From contig JANLSO010000063.1 of the NCBI GenBank assembly GCA_031362405.1, forward strand, positions 1 to 18,019: a stretch of 18,019 nucleotides of DNA, given 5' to 3'. Of the stretch, positions 6,542 through 13,398 are shown piece after piece. Below the pieces are notes generated by a model. It worked only from the letters and a program-made list of their open reading frames with translations, had not been told where the DNA came from and searched no databases. Made by a program: the position numbers and the translations under genes. This DNA comes from JANLSO01 sp031362405. Lineage in GTDB: Bacteria; Actinomycetota; Thermoleophilia; Miltoncostaeales; Miltoncostaeaceae. Position 1 is the first letter of the stretch; each line of letters begins with the position of its first letter.

Positions 6542-7165
6542 ATGGATTCTCCCCGCGACCTGGGTCTCTTCCCCCTCGACCTCGTTCTGCTGCCGGGTGA
6601 GCGCATCCCCCTGCATCTCTTCGAGGCGCGTTACCGGCAGCTCTACGCCGACTGCGTGCTCGACGACCACCCGTTCGTGGTTGTGCGTACCACCGAAGCC
6701 GGCCCCGAGCCGATCGGTTGCGCCGCGCGCTTCGACGAGCTGATTCAGCGCCTCGACGATGGCCGACTGAACGTCGTCGTGCTGGGCGTCGAGCCGGTGG
6801 AGATCTTGGAGGAGACCGAAGGGAACCTGTACTTCTCGGCGACCGTCCGCAGCCTGGTCGATGACGAGACGGTTGCTCCCGATCCCGTGATCGCCGCCGA
6901 TGTGGTGACGCGCTTTCGCGCACTCGCCGAGAAGGTGACCGGCACCCCCCGCGACCCCGAGGTCGACGACGGCGTGCCCCTGTCGTACGCGGTGGCCGGA
7001 GCGGTGGAGATTCCCCCCGACACCAAGCAGCAGATTCTCGCCAGCCGCGATGAGAACCAGCGCCTGCTGCTGGTGGCGCGGGCGCTCGAGGTTGCCGCGG
7101 GTTCCATCGAGCGGGCGTCGGTTGCCGCCGAGCGGGCGTCGACGAACGGGAAGGTCAGTCATTGA
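6542..7165 (+). CDS. Lon protease substrate-binding-domain (LonN/PUA-like) protein
   Basis: 207-aa stand-alone protein resembling the N-terminal domain of Lon, without the ATPase or protease domains. The opening residues (GLFPLDLVLLPGERIPLHLFEARYRQL, about 8-34) are characteristic. FDELIQRLDDGRLNVVVLGV and the C-terminal helical part (QILASRDENQRLLLVARALE) continue the match. Its molecular role is not established; such proteins are presumed to bind peptides or act as adaptors. ATG 6542 is chosen as leaderless, after TATGCT. The frame overlaps the next gene by TTGA, so the two are probably co-translated. Confidence 0.87.
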   Translation: MDSPRDLGLFPLDLVLLPGERIPLHLFEARYRQLYADCVLDDHPFVVVRTTEAGPEPIGCAARFDELIQRLDDGRLNVVVLGVEPVEILEETEGNLYFSATVRSLVDDETVAPDPVIAADVVTRFRALAEKVTGTPRDPEVDDGVPLSYAVAGAVEIPPDTKQQILASRDENQRLLLVARALEVAAGSIERASVAAERASTNGKVSH

Positions 7166-8013
7166 CCGCCCAGGAGGCCCAACCGTTCGGTGCGGGCGCA
7201 GCAACCTCACTGCGCTCTTTGATCTGGGTCGAGGGGCCGGACGCCGCGAGCTTCTTGCAGGGCCTGCTGACGAACGACGTCGTTGATCTACCGGTGGGAG
7301 ATGCGACGTATGCCCTGCTGCTCGACGCCAAGGGGCGAATCCGTCTTGACGTTCACGTCGTGCGCGATGGGGAGGCGTCGTTCACGTTGGCCACCTCGCC
7401 GGGGTTCGCACCAGAACTCGCCGAGGCCCTCGAGCGGTACCACTTCAGCGAAGACCTCGAAATTCTCGGGCCCGAGCCGTCAGACGCGCTGCTTCTGCTC
7501 GGGACCGACTCCCACGCCGACCTCACGGCATTGGCCAACCGCGTGCCGGGCCTGGCCGAAGTGCTCGTCGACGATGCCGAGGCCGCGCTCGTGGCACTTG
7601 GCGTCCCCCTCTGCGCGGAAACCGCAGCCGAACTGAAGCGCATCGAGGCCGGTGTTCCCGAGGTCGGGATCGATACCTCGACCTCGACCCTGGTTCAGGA
7701 GGCCGGCTTGGAGGCCAGCGCCGTCAGCTTTTCGAAGGGCTGTTATCTCGGCCAGGAGACCGTTGCACGGGCGCAGCACCGCGGAGCGGTGCGACGACGG
7801 CTTCGCGGCCTCGTCGCGGAGGAACGCCTGGACGTCGGGGCGAGCGTGACGGTTGATGGCCGCGAGGTCGGCATTGTCACAAGTGCCGTTGCGAGCCCAC
7901 GGTTCGGCTGCATCGGCCTTGCGATTCTCCGCGACGCGGCCGCCCCCGGCGCCACGGTCCAGGTTGGCGACGCGGCCCGGCCCGCGACGGTCACCGAACT
8001 TCCGTTCCGGTGA
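7162..8013 (+). CDS. ygfZ: Folate-binding YgfZ/GcvT-like protein
   Basis: 283-aa member of the YgfZ (COG0354) branch of the aminomethyltransferase fold, a tetrahydrofolate-binding protein needed for the activity or repair of certain Fe-S enzymes. The diagnostic motif KGCYLGQE is at 192-199, with the conserved cysteine C194. The N-terminal FLQGLLTNDVVDLPVG and LLLDAKGRI are also typical. The start is TTG at 7162, overlapping the Lon-domain stop (TTGA), with GGGAAGG about seven bases upstream. The next small gene overlaps its stop by GTGA, giving a coupled three-gene run. Confidence 0.93.
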   Translation: MTAQEAQPFGAGAATSLRSLIWVEGPDAASFLQGLLTNDVVDLPVGDATYALLLDAKGRIRLDVHVVRDGEASFTLATSPGFAPELAEALERYHFSEDLEILGPEPSDALLLLGTDSHADLTALANRVPGLAEVLVDDAEAALVALGVPLCAETAAELKRIEAGVPEVGIDTSTSTLVQEAGLEASAVSFSKGCYLGQETVARAQHRGAVRRRLRGLVAEERLDVGASVTVDGREVGIVTSAVASPRFGCIGLAILRDAAAPGATVQVGDAARPATVTELPFR

Positions 8014-8285
8014 GCGTGCCCGACCCACGGGTGCGCGACATCCTCGGACCGGTCGGCACGGCCGCCCTGTCGGAAGCCCAGCGCGCCATGAGTGAGTCTC
8101 TCACCGACGTCGACGCTCTTCTTCTGACCTGGGCGGGCTGGACGGTCGACGAGTGGACGTTCACCTTCCTCCAACGCGACCCCGCCCGACGCTTCTCGCT
8201 TCACGTGCCGCACGACGGCCGGCCGGTAGCTCTGCGCACCCTGGGCCCCTCTGACCGCCCCGGTTCGGGACCCCTTGCCGCCTGA
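8010..8285 (+). CDS. Small protein of unknown function, 91 aa
   Basis: I do not recognise this protein. It begins with GTG overlapping the ygfZ stop (GTGA), and its codons have the strong third-position GC of real genes here. The N-terminal half is helical (LSEAQRAMSESLTDVDALLLTW). The middle is aromatic-rich (AGWTVDEWTFTFLQRD), and the tail is Pro/Gly-rich and probably disordered. It has no signal or membrane segment. Another small ORF follows in the same frame after two stop codons and 90 bp, so the two could be halves of one former gene, but I see no homology that proves this. Confidence 0.62.
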   Translation: MSVPDPRVRDILGPVGTAALSEAQRAMSESLTDVDALLLTWAGWTVDEWTFTFLQRDPARRFSLHVPHDGRPVALRTLGPSDRPGSGPLAA

Positions 8286-8375
8286 CGAGTCGCCCGGGTT
8301 GAGCGCGTTCGCGACGCCGATGATGGGAAGCCACGTCCGGCTGGAGGCTCTTGACACGTCGCACATCCGGACCCC

Positions 8376-8564
8376 GTGACCGTCCCTGAGACGTCGTTCT
8401 GGGCGTACATGGGTGGGGGTCCCTTCGAACCGGGCGGGTTTGAGGCGTACGTCCACATCGTGCTGCCCAGTGGGATCAGTCGCGACACCGTCTCTTTCCC
8501 GGTCATCGCCGCCGAATGGCCCGCCGTCCGCGAACGACTCACGGCGCGGCTCTCAGCCTTCTGA
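8376..8564 (+). CDS. Possible small protein, 62 aa, unknown function
   Basis: GTG-initiated ORF with high third-position GC and a plausible soluble composition (FWAYMGGGPFEPGGFEAYVH, then SFPVIAAEWPAVRERLTARL). There is no clear Shine-Dalgarno. A TTGACA at 8351-8356 has no good -10 partner. It shares its frame with the preceding 91-aa gene across two stops. It ends inside a short hairpin. I do not recognise it, and it may be the tail of a broken gene. Confidence 0.42.
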   Translation: MTVPETSFWAYMGGGPFEPGGFEAYVHIVLPSGISRDTVSFPVIAAEWPAVRERLTARLSAF

Positions 8565-8568
8565 GAGC
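8549..8568 (+). terminator. Hairpin at the end of the 62-aa ORF
   Basis: GCTCTCAG (8549-8556), a CCTT loop, and CTGAGAGC (8561-8568) form a perfect 8-bp stem that contains the stop codon of the 62-aa ORF. There is no U-tract. A related TTTGAGAGCG recurs at 8619-8628, upstream of vapB, so an operator role is an alternative. Confidence 0.4.
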
Positions 8569-8631
8569 GACGCACGGGCGGCGCGCCCGCCGCAGGGTTC
8601 TCCCGCGTCGTACGGCTCTTTGAGAGCGTAT

Positions 8632-8649
8632 GGCATGATAGGTGGCATG
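8632..8649 (+). promoter_or_regulatory. Direct repeats over the vapB start
   Basis: GGCATG occurs at 8632-8637 and again at 8644-8649, 12 bp apart, with the vapB ATG in the second copy. CATGAT (8634-8639) could be a -10 seven bases before the ATG. AGGTGG (8640-8645) resembles a Shine-Dalgarno but is only one base from the start, so a leaderless start is likelier. Tandem half-sites at this spacing suit a ribbon-helix-helix repressor. Confidence 0.4.
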
Positions 8650-8868
8650 CGAAAGACGACCGTGTACCTGCCAGACGACGTGAAGGCGTCCCTCGAACGC
8701 ATGGCCGCGGTGACCGGGCAAAGTGAAGCCGATCTCATCCGTGAGGCCGTGTCGTCCCTGACGGGTCTCGAGCAGCCGGTCCGCCCCCGTTTTCCTCTTT
8801 TCGAGAGCGGAGATCCCATCTCAGAACGGGTCGATGAACTGCTCACGGAGGGCTTTGGGCGCGATTGA
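8647..8868 (+). CDS. VapB-type ribbon-helix-helix antitoxin
   Basis: 73-aa antitoxin. Residues 1-40 (MRKTTVYLPDDVKASLERMA, then SEADLIREAVSSL) are a CopG/Arc-like ribbon-helix-helix DNA-binding domain. The C-terminal tail, with FPLFESGDPISERVDELL, is the usual toxin-wrapping segment. It neutralises the adjacent PIN toxin and probably represses its own promoter through the GGCATG repeats at its start. The stop overlaps the toxin start (TTGA). Confidence 0.9.
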   Translation: MRKTTVYLPDDVKASLERMAAVTGQSEADLIREAVSSLTGLEQPVRPRFPLFESGDPISERVDELLTEGFGRD

Positions 8869-9296
8869 TCATCATCGATACCAGCGGCCTCATCGCCGCC
8901 GCTGATGGCAGCGACCCCCGACACAAAGAGGTGTCCGCCGCCCTGGCGAAGGAACAGCCGCCGTTCCTGCTGTCGCCTTTCGTGCTTGCCGAGGTCGACT
9001 ACCTGGCCCTGACGCGCTGGGGTGTCGAGCGCGACCTCGCGCTCCTCGACGAGGTCGGTCGGGGTGCCTTCGCGCTCGCGCCCTTTGACGCGAACGACAT
9101 CCAGGTCGCCCGCACGCTCATCGCGCGCTACGACGACTTCGAGATCGGCCTCGCCGACGCGTCAATCGTCGTGCTCGCGCACCGGCACCGCACCCGACGC
9201 CTTCTCACCCTCGACCAACGCCACTTCCGGGTGCTGCGCGGCCCGGGCGGCAAACCCTTCGTGATCCTGCCTGACGACGATCCGGGGAGTGCGTAG
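8865..9296 (+). CDS. VapC-type PIN-domain ribonuclease toxin
   Basis: 143-aa PIN-domain protein, normal VapC length. VapC toxins cut specific RNAs such as tRNA or rRNA and inhibit growth when free of VapB. The acidic Mg2+ site is complete: D5 (IIIDTSGLI), E43 (LAEVDYL), D98 (GLADASIVVLA) and D117 (LLTLDQRHF). It starts at TTG 8865, overlapping the vapB stop by four bases. It should be active, since nothing in the active site is missing. The RNA target cannot be read from the sequence. Confidence 0.93.
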   Translation: MIIIDTSGLIAAADGSDPRHKEVSAALAKEQPPFLLSPFVLAEVDYLALTRWGVERDLALLDEVGRGAFALAPFDANDIQVARTLIARYDDFEIGLADASIVVLAHRHRTRRLLTLDQRHFRVLRGPGGKPFVILPDDDPGSA

Positions 9297-9340
9297 GAGT
9301 GGTGCCCGGCAGTGCGCCCTGCACTCCTCCGCTCCAAAGA

Positions 9341-9575
9341 GGAGGTCACGCCGCGGGGTTGGAGCCGCAGGCGCGGCGAGGTCGTAGAGGATCGAGCTCA
9401 GGCGCTCCGAGGGGGCATCCGGAGCCCCAGCGTCGCGGGTGTGAACGCTCACCCCTGCCGACGAAGCAGGTCCTCACGCAGACCCCGCTCGTCCCCTGGC
9501 TTGATGTGCACCTGGAAGCCCTCGAGCGTCGGGGGCGGGTCGCTCAGGGAGCGGCGTACGGCAATTCAGAGGTGG
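9341..9575 (-). pseudogene. Decayed copy of the 98-aa gene at 13803-14099
   Basis: The minus strand reads, across two frameshifts, RSLSDPPPTLEGFQVHIKPGDE, then VCVRTCFVGR, then VSVHTRDAGAPDAPSERLSS and ILYDLA. These align along their length with the intact 98-aa protein at 13803-14099 (SLSDAPPMLWGFPVHVKRGDE, VCVKTCFVGR, VSVHTRDPGAPDAPSDRL). The DNA similarity is high by eye, especially 9374-9570 against 13865-14060. The N-terminal 13 or so codons and the C terminus are lost or unrecognisable. It lies directly behind copA on the same strand. Confidence 0.85.
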
Positions 9576-9608
9576 GCTCGCCGGGAGCCAGCTACACGGT
9601 GTGGGCGA

Positions 9609-9643
9609 CGCCTGATCGACTGCGTGCGGCAGTCGATCAGGCG
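9609..9643. terminator. Strong hairpin at the copA 3' end
   Basis: A perfect 15-bp stem (9609-9623 pairs with 9629-9643) with a 5-nt loop GTGCG. The copA stop codon (9639-9637) lies inside one arm, so the hairpin begins at the end of copA translation. No U-tract follows on either strand. It is likely a terminator or an mRNA 3'-end stabiliser for the copper operon. Confidence 0.6.
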
Positions 9644-11931
9644 CGTGGGCCCTCCGGCGCTCGACCGCTGTCGGACCGCTGGGCCTGGAAGCGCCGCAGC
9701 CGCAACGAGTTCGAGACCACGAAGACGCTCGAGAGGGCCATCGCCGCTCCGGCGACGAGCGGGTTGAGATAGCCGAGCGCCGCCAGGGGCAGGGCGGCCA
9801 CGTTGTACGCGAACGCCCAGAAGAGATTGCCCTTGATCGTGCCGAGGGTGCGACGTGAGAGCCGAATTGCATCGGCAGCCGCACGTAGGTCGCCCGAAAC
9901 CAGGGTGAGATCGGACGCCTCGATGGCGACGTCCGTGCCGGTGCCGATGGCCAGGCCGAGATCTGCCTGCGCGAGCGCCGGGGCGTCGTTGACGCCATCG
10001 CCGACCATCGCCACGACCCGCCCCTCGCCCTGCAGGCGGCGCACCACCTCGGCCTTCTGCGAGGGCAGGACCTCGGCGATCACCTTGTCGATGCCGACCT
10101 CGGCAGCCACCGCCTGGGCGGTCGCGGCGTTGTCGCCGGTCAGTAGCACCGGCCGCAGGCCGAGCTCTTTGAGACGTCGGACGGCCTCGACGCTCGACGG
10201 CTTGATGGTGTCCGACACCACCAGCAGCGCGCGCACCTGCCCGCCCCAGGCGGCCGCGACGGCGGTGCGACCGGAGTTTTGGGCCGTGGTAAGCGCGTGG
10301 GTGAGCGTGTGGTCGAGCTCCAAGCCCCAGTCGGCGAGCAGGGCCGGCCGGCCCACGACGACGCCGTGTCCCTCCACCACACCCTCCACTCCGAGCCCTT
10401 CGCGGTTGGCGAAGCCCTCGACGACCGGCAGAGCGCCCAGCTCGTCGTGTGCCGCGCGGGCGATGGCGCGGGCGATCGGGTGCTCCGACCCGTCCTCCAG
10501 AGCCCCCACGAGTCGCAGCACCTGCGAGCGGTCCTCGCCAGGGGCGAGGGACACATCGACGAGCGCCATCTCACCGGTGGTCACCGTGCCGGTCTTGTCG
10601 AGCACGATGGTGTCGACGCGGCGCGTTGACTCCAGCACCTCGGGGCCCTTGATCAGGATGCCGAGCTGGGCGCCGCGGCCGGTGCCCACCAGCAGCGCCG
10701 TCGGGGTCGCGAGGCCAAGGGCGCAGGGGCAGGCGATGATCAGCACGGCGACGGCGGCGGTGAAGGCGAAGGTGGCTCCGGCGCCGTTGGCAAGCCAGAA
10801 GCCGAGTGTTGCAACCGACAGGGCGATCACGATCGGCACGAAGACGGCCGAGATACGATCCGCCAGGCGCTGCACCGGCGCCTTCCCGGTCTGGGCTTCG
10901 GTTACGAGGCGCCCGATTTGGGCGAGGGCGGTGTCGGCGCCGACCCGCGTGGCACGGATGACCAGGCGCCCGCCGGCGTTGATGGTCGCGCCGGCGACCT
11001 GATCACCCGGGGCAACCTCCACCGGCACGCTCTCGCCGGTCAGAAGCGACGCATCGACCGCCGAGGAGCCCTCCTCCACAACGCCGTCGGTGGCGATCCG
11101 CTCGCCCGGGCGCACCACGAAGCGATCGCCGACGCCCAGCTCGGTCGTGGCGACACGGCGCTCTACGCCGTCGTGACCAAGCACCGAAACCTCCTTGGCG
11201 CCCAGCTCGAGCAGGGCGGCGAGGGCCGCGCCGGCCTGACGCTTGGCACGCACTTCGAAGTAGCGGCCGGCCAGGATGAAGGTTGTGACCACGGCCGCGA
11301 CCTCGAGGTAGATGTGATCGGACGCCGCGCCCGGGTCGAGCACGAGGTCGAAGCCCATCCGCATACCCGGATCCCCGGCCCCGAGAAAGAACAGCGCCAC
11401 CAGCGACCAGCCCCAGGCGGCCAGGGTGCCGACCGAAATCAGCGTGTCCATGGTCGCCGCGCCGTGGCGCAGGTTCGCCCAGGCGGCGCGGTGGAAGGGC
11501 CACGCCCCCCAGAGCACCACCGGGGTCGCGAGCTGCAGAGCCAGCCACTGCCAGTTGTCGAACTGCAACGCCGGGATCATCGACATCAAAAGGACGGGCA
11601 CCGACAGCAGGGCCGAGCCGATCAGGCGCCGACGCAGCGGCGCTGACGGGTCGAGGTTCACATCCGACGCGCCCGGCTCGTTCGCGCCCGGCCCGGCGGG
11701 CAGGCGGGTGCCGTAGCCCACCTGTTCGACGGCCTCGACCAAGCCCTCCGGCGCCACCGCCGAGGGATCGAAGGTCACCGATGCCGTCTCTGTGGCGTAG
11801 TTGACGCTCGCCTCGACGCCCTCCAGGCGATTCAGGCGCTTCTCGATGCGGGCCGCGCACGAGGCGCAGGTCATCCCGCTGATCGGCAGCTCCAGCCTCT
11901 CGGAGCCGGGACGGGTAGCCGCCACGCTCAT
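9637..11931 (-). CDS. copA: Copper-exporting P1B-type ATPase
   Basis: 764-aa inner-membrane ATPase that exports Cu(I). It has one N-terminal heavy-metal-associated domain (GMTCASC, 19-25), paired N-terminal membrane helices, the actuator motif LTGES (297-301), and the membrane metal site CPC (401-403). The remaining motifs are the phosphorylation site DKTGT (445-449), SEHP (482-485) in the nucleotide domain, GDGVND (644-649), and the late helices carrying the Cu(I)-type ligands YN (709-710) and MALSS (731-735). This set marks a P1B-1 copper ATPase rather than a Zn/Cd one. The start ATG overlaps the stop of the preceding secreted-protein gene (ATGA). It is the last gene of the copZ operon, under a CsoR-type operator. 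Confidence 0.96.
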   Translation of the reverse strand: MSVAATRPGSERLELPISGMTCASCAARIEKRLNRLEGVEASVNYATETASVTFDPSAVAPEGLVEAVEQVGYGTRLPAGPGANEPGASDVNLDPSAPLRRRLIGSALLSVPVLLMSMIPALQFDNWQWLALQLATPVVLWGAWPFHRAAWANLRHGAATMDTLISVGTLAAWGWSLVALFFLGAGDPGMRMGFDLVLDPGAASDHIYLEVAAVVTTFILAGRYFEVRAKRQAGAALAALLELGAKEVSVLGHDGVERRVATTELGVGDRFVVRPGERIATDGVVEEGSSAVDASLLTGESVPVEVAPGDQVAGATINAGGRLVIRATRVGADTALAQIGRLVTEAQTGKAPVQRLADRISAVFVPIVIALSVATLGFWLANGAGATFAFTAAVAVLIIACPCALGLATPTALLVGTGRGAQLGILIKGPEVLESTRRVDTIVLDKTGTVTTGEMALVDVSLAPGEDRSQVLRLVGALEDGSEHPIARAIARAAHDELGALPVVEGFANREGLGVEGVVEGHGVVVGRPALLADWGLELDHTLTHALTTAQNSGRTAVAAAWGGQVRALLVVSDTIKPSSVEAVRRLKELGLRPVLLTGDNAATAQAVAAEVGIDKVIAEVLPSQKAEVVRRLQGEGRVVAMVGDGVNDAPALAQADLGLAIGTGTDVAIEASDLTLVSGDLRAAADAIRLSRRTLGTIKGNLFWAFAYNVAALPLAALGYLNPLVAGAAMALSSVFVVSNSLRLRRFQAQRSDSGRAPEGPRA

Positions 11932-12797
11932 CGGGACACCTCCAGGGTGTGGGCGACGGTCCTGACGGCGCCGTTGTGTTTGAACTGCAGAAACAGACGG
12001 TAGCGCCCCGCCGAGGGCAGCTCGGCCCCGAAGCGAATCGTGCCCGGGGTGGCCGAGTCCTCAGGGTGCACGTGCAGGAAGGCAAGGTCGCCCTCGCGCA
12101 GGGCCACCAGGTGGCCGTCGGCGCCCAGGTACGGCTCGATGCCCTCGAGGGGCCGGCCGTCGCGGCGCAGATCGTAGGAAAGCTCGGCCGTCGTGCCCGC
12201 CGTGACCCCATTGGCCGATAGCGCGGCTCGGTAGCCCTCGACCTCGTCCACCGCGGCGGGGGCGGCAAGCGGTTGCGGGGTGAACGCGCCCGCCACGAAA
12301 AGGTCGGTCGCCAGCGTGGTCGCGCGCCCGCCGCTCGAGAAGTCGGCATAGACGCGGTAGACACCGGCTTCGGGAAGGCTCAGTGGCACGCTCCAGCGGC
12401 CGGAGGCGTCGAGGGTCGGGTGAAGGTGCTGGTAGACCGTGAGGTCGCGCCGAACCACGATCAGGTGCATTTGTCGCTCGTGCTCGACGTCGAAGTCGGT
12501 GACCGCTCGACCCGCGGGGTCGACGATGCGAAAGGACCAGTCAGTGGTCGCGCCGCGGCCGAGCGAGGTCGCGGAGGCGACCAGGCGATTTCCGCTGGCG
12601 GCCACCGCGAGGCCGGTAGGCCCACGCGCAACCATCGTCTCGGGTTCCATCGCGCCGGTGCCGTGACCGTCGGTCGGCCCGCCGTGGCCGCCGCCGCTCT
12701 CTCTGAGCGGGTCGAGGTTGGCGCCCGCGAGGGCGGCGGCGGCAAGGGTGAGCCCGAGGGCAGCTGCGAACGCCGCCACGCGCACGGCGGTCGTCAT
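11928..12797 (-). CDS. Exported His-rich protein with two tandem HxHP domains, probable copper-binding
   Basis: 289 aa. Residues 5-26 form a hydrophobic signal or anchor segment. A His/Gly linker follows (GGGHGGPTDGHGTG, 35-48). Then come two related beta domains. The first (about 84-152) contains MHLIVVRRDLTVYQHLHP and ends AGVYRVYADF. The second (about 205-272) contains GHLVALREGDLAFLHVHP and ends AGRYRLFLQF. Both keep an HL and an HxHP at equal spacing (H111/H124/H126 and H229/H242/H244), which suggests metal sites. It lies between copZ and copA with 4-bp overlaps on both sides, so it probably acts in copper handling outside the membrane, for example receiving Cu(I) from CopA. I know no defined name for it, and the copper role is inference. 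Confidence 0.82.
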   Translation of the reverse strand: MTTAVRVAAFAAALGLTLAAAALAGANLDPLRESGGGHGGPTDGHGTGAMEPETMVARGPTGLAVAASGNRLVASATSLGRGATTDWSFRIVDPAGRAVTDFDVEHERQMHLIVVRRDLTVYQHLHPTLDASGRWSVPLSLPEAGVYRVYADFSSGGRATTLATDLFVAGAFTPQPLAAPAAVDEVEGYRAALSANGVTAGTTAELSYDLRRDGRPLEGIEPYLGADGHLVALREGDLAFLHVHPEDSATPGTIRFGAELPSAGRYRLFLQFKHNGAVRTVAHTLEVSR

Positions 12798-13000
12798 GGC
12801 CGCACCGCGTAGCCGGCTTCGGCCACCGCTGCCGTAATGGCGGCATCGTCCCCACCCCCGCCCCAGACCGTCATGCGGCCGCTCGCGAGGTCGACCTGCA
12901 CCTCGGTGACACCGGCGAGGGCGCCGACCTCCTCCATGACCGCCGCGCGACAGTGGCCGCAGGTCATGCCATCCACCTGGTAGGTCCGCTCGTTCGTCAT
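12794..13000 (-). CDS. copZ: CopZ-like copper chaperone (HMA domain)
   Basis: 68-aa single heavy-metal-associated domain. Cu(I) is bound by the two cysteines of GMTCGHC (11-17), and the chaperone would pass copper to CopA and to CsoR. The ATG at 13000 is preceded by a perfect AAGGAGG five bases upstream, the best ribosome site in the window, so the longer in-frame start at 13042 is rejected. It is first in the copZ - exported protein - copA operon and overlaps the second gene by ATGA. Confidence 0.93.
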   Translation of the reverse strand: MTNERTYQVDGMTCGHCRAAVMEEVGALAGVTEVQVDLASGRMTVWGGGGDDAAITAAVAEAGYAVRP

Positions 13001-13021
13001 GGGGTCCTCCTTATTACTGGG

Positions 13022-13070
13022 GGGGAGTAGCAACGACCTCAAGGTTGCATACTCCCCAGGTGTATGTCAA
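13022..13070. promoter_or_regulatory. CsoR-type operator and divergent copper promoter
   Basis: The 79-bp gap between copZ and csoR holds a 17-bp pseudo-palindrome at 13049-13065 (ATACTCC-CCA-GGTGTAT, six of seven positions symmetric), like known CsoR sites with ATAC and GTAT flanking a C/G-rich core. On the minus strand it lies immediately downstream of a perfect TTGACA -35 (13070-13065) for copZ, with a poor -10 near 13041-13047. A larger imperfect inverted repeat overlaps it: GGGGAGTAGCAAC (13022-13034) against GTTGCATACTCCCC (13044-13057). Binding would block copZ and probably csoR as well, relieved by Cu(I). Confidence 0.7.
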
Positions 13071-13079
13071 CGTCATGCA

Positions 13080-13394
13080 ATGAAGATCTCTCAGAACACC
13101 TCAGAAATGACCGCCCCCGGGTACGCCGTCGCCGGCGAGAAGGATGCAACCCTTAAACGTCTGCGGCGCATCGAGGGCCAGGTACGGGGCATCGCAGGCA
13201 TGGTCGAGCAGGACCGCTACTGCATCGACGTGCTGCAGCAGATCAGCGCCGCCCAGGCGGCCCTCGACAAGGTCGCGCTCGTGCTGGTCGACGAGCACAC
13301 CCGCCACTGTGTGCTCGGGGCCGCACCGGGTAATCAGGAGGAGATGCGGGCCGAGCTCATGACGGCCCTCACCCGACTTGTCGGACGGAGGTAG
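13080..13394 (+). CDS. csoR: Copper-sensing transcriptional repressor CsoR
   Basis: 104-aa all-helical repressor of the CsoR/RcnR family (LKRLRRIEGQVRGIAGMVEQ, 25-44). The Cu(I) ligands C48, H73 and C77 keep exactly the spacing of M. tuberculosis C36, H61 and C65, so it should sense copper. ATG 13080 lacks a Shine-Dalgarno. ATG 13107 (MTAPGYAV) is an in-frame alternative that would still leave the conserved domain whole. It is divergent from the copZ operon across the operator. Four bases after its stop begins a gutted P-type ATPase gene, so csoR once headed its own transporter operon. Confidence 0.94.
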   Translation: MKISQNTSEMTAPGYAVAGEKDATLKRLRRIEGQVRGIAGMVEQDRYCIDVLQQISAAQAALDKVALVLVDEHTRHCVLGAAPGNQEEMRAELMTALTRLVGRR

Positions 13395-13398
13395 CCGG

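Noticed and set aside
6488..7210. Upstream extension of the hisC reading frame, giving a 622-codon frame
   Set aside because: It lies antisense to the clearly coding Lon-domain gene, shows no family similarity, and hisC homology begins only after 6487.
9803..11002. 399-codon plus-strand frame opposite copA
   Set aside because: Low-complexity Ser/Arg/Pro/Ala translation typical of the complement of GC-rich codons. The opposite strand has every P1B-ATPase motif.
13001..13042. Longer CopZ start at 13042
   Set aside because: A perfect AAGGAGG lies five bases before ATG 13000, and HMA chaperones begin just ahead of the domain.
12999..13079. N-terminal extension of CsoR from an upstream start
   Set aside because: It would put the operator and copZ promoter inside coding sequence. 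Family proteins do not have this extension, and ATG 13080 suffices.
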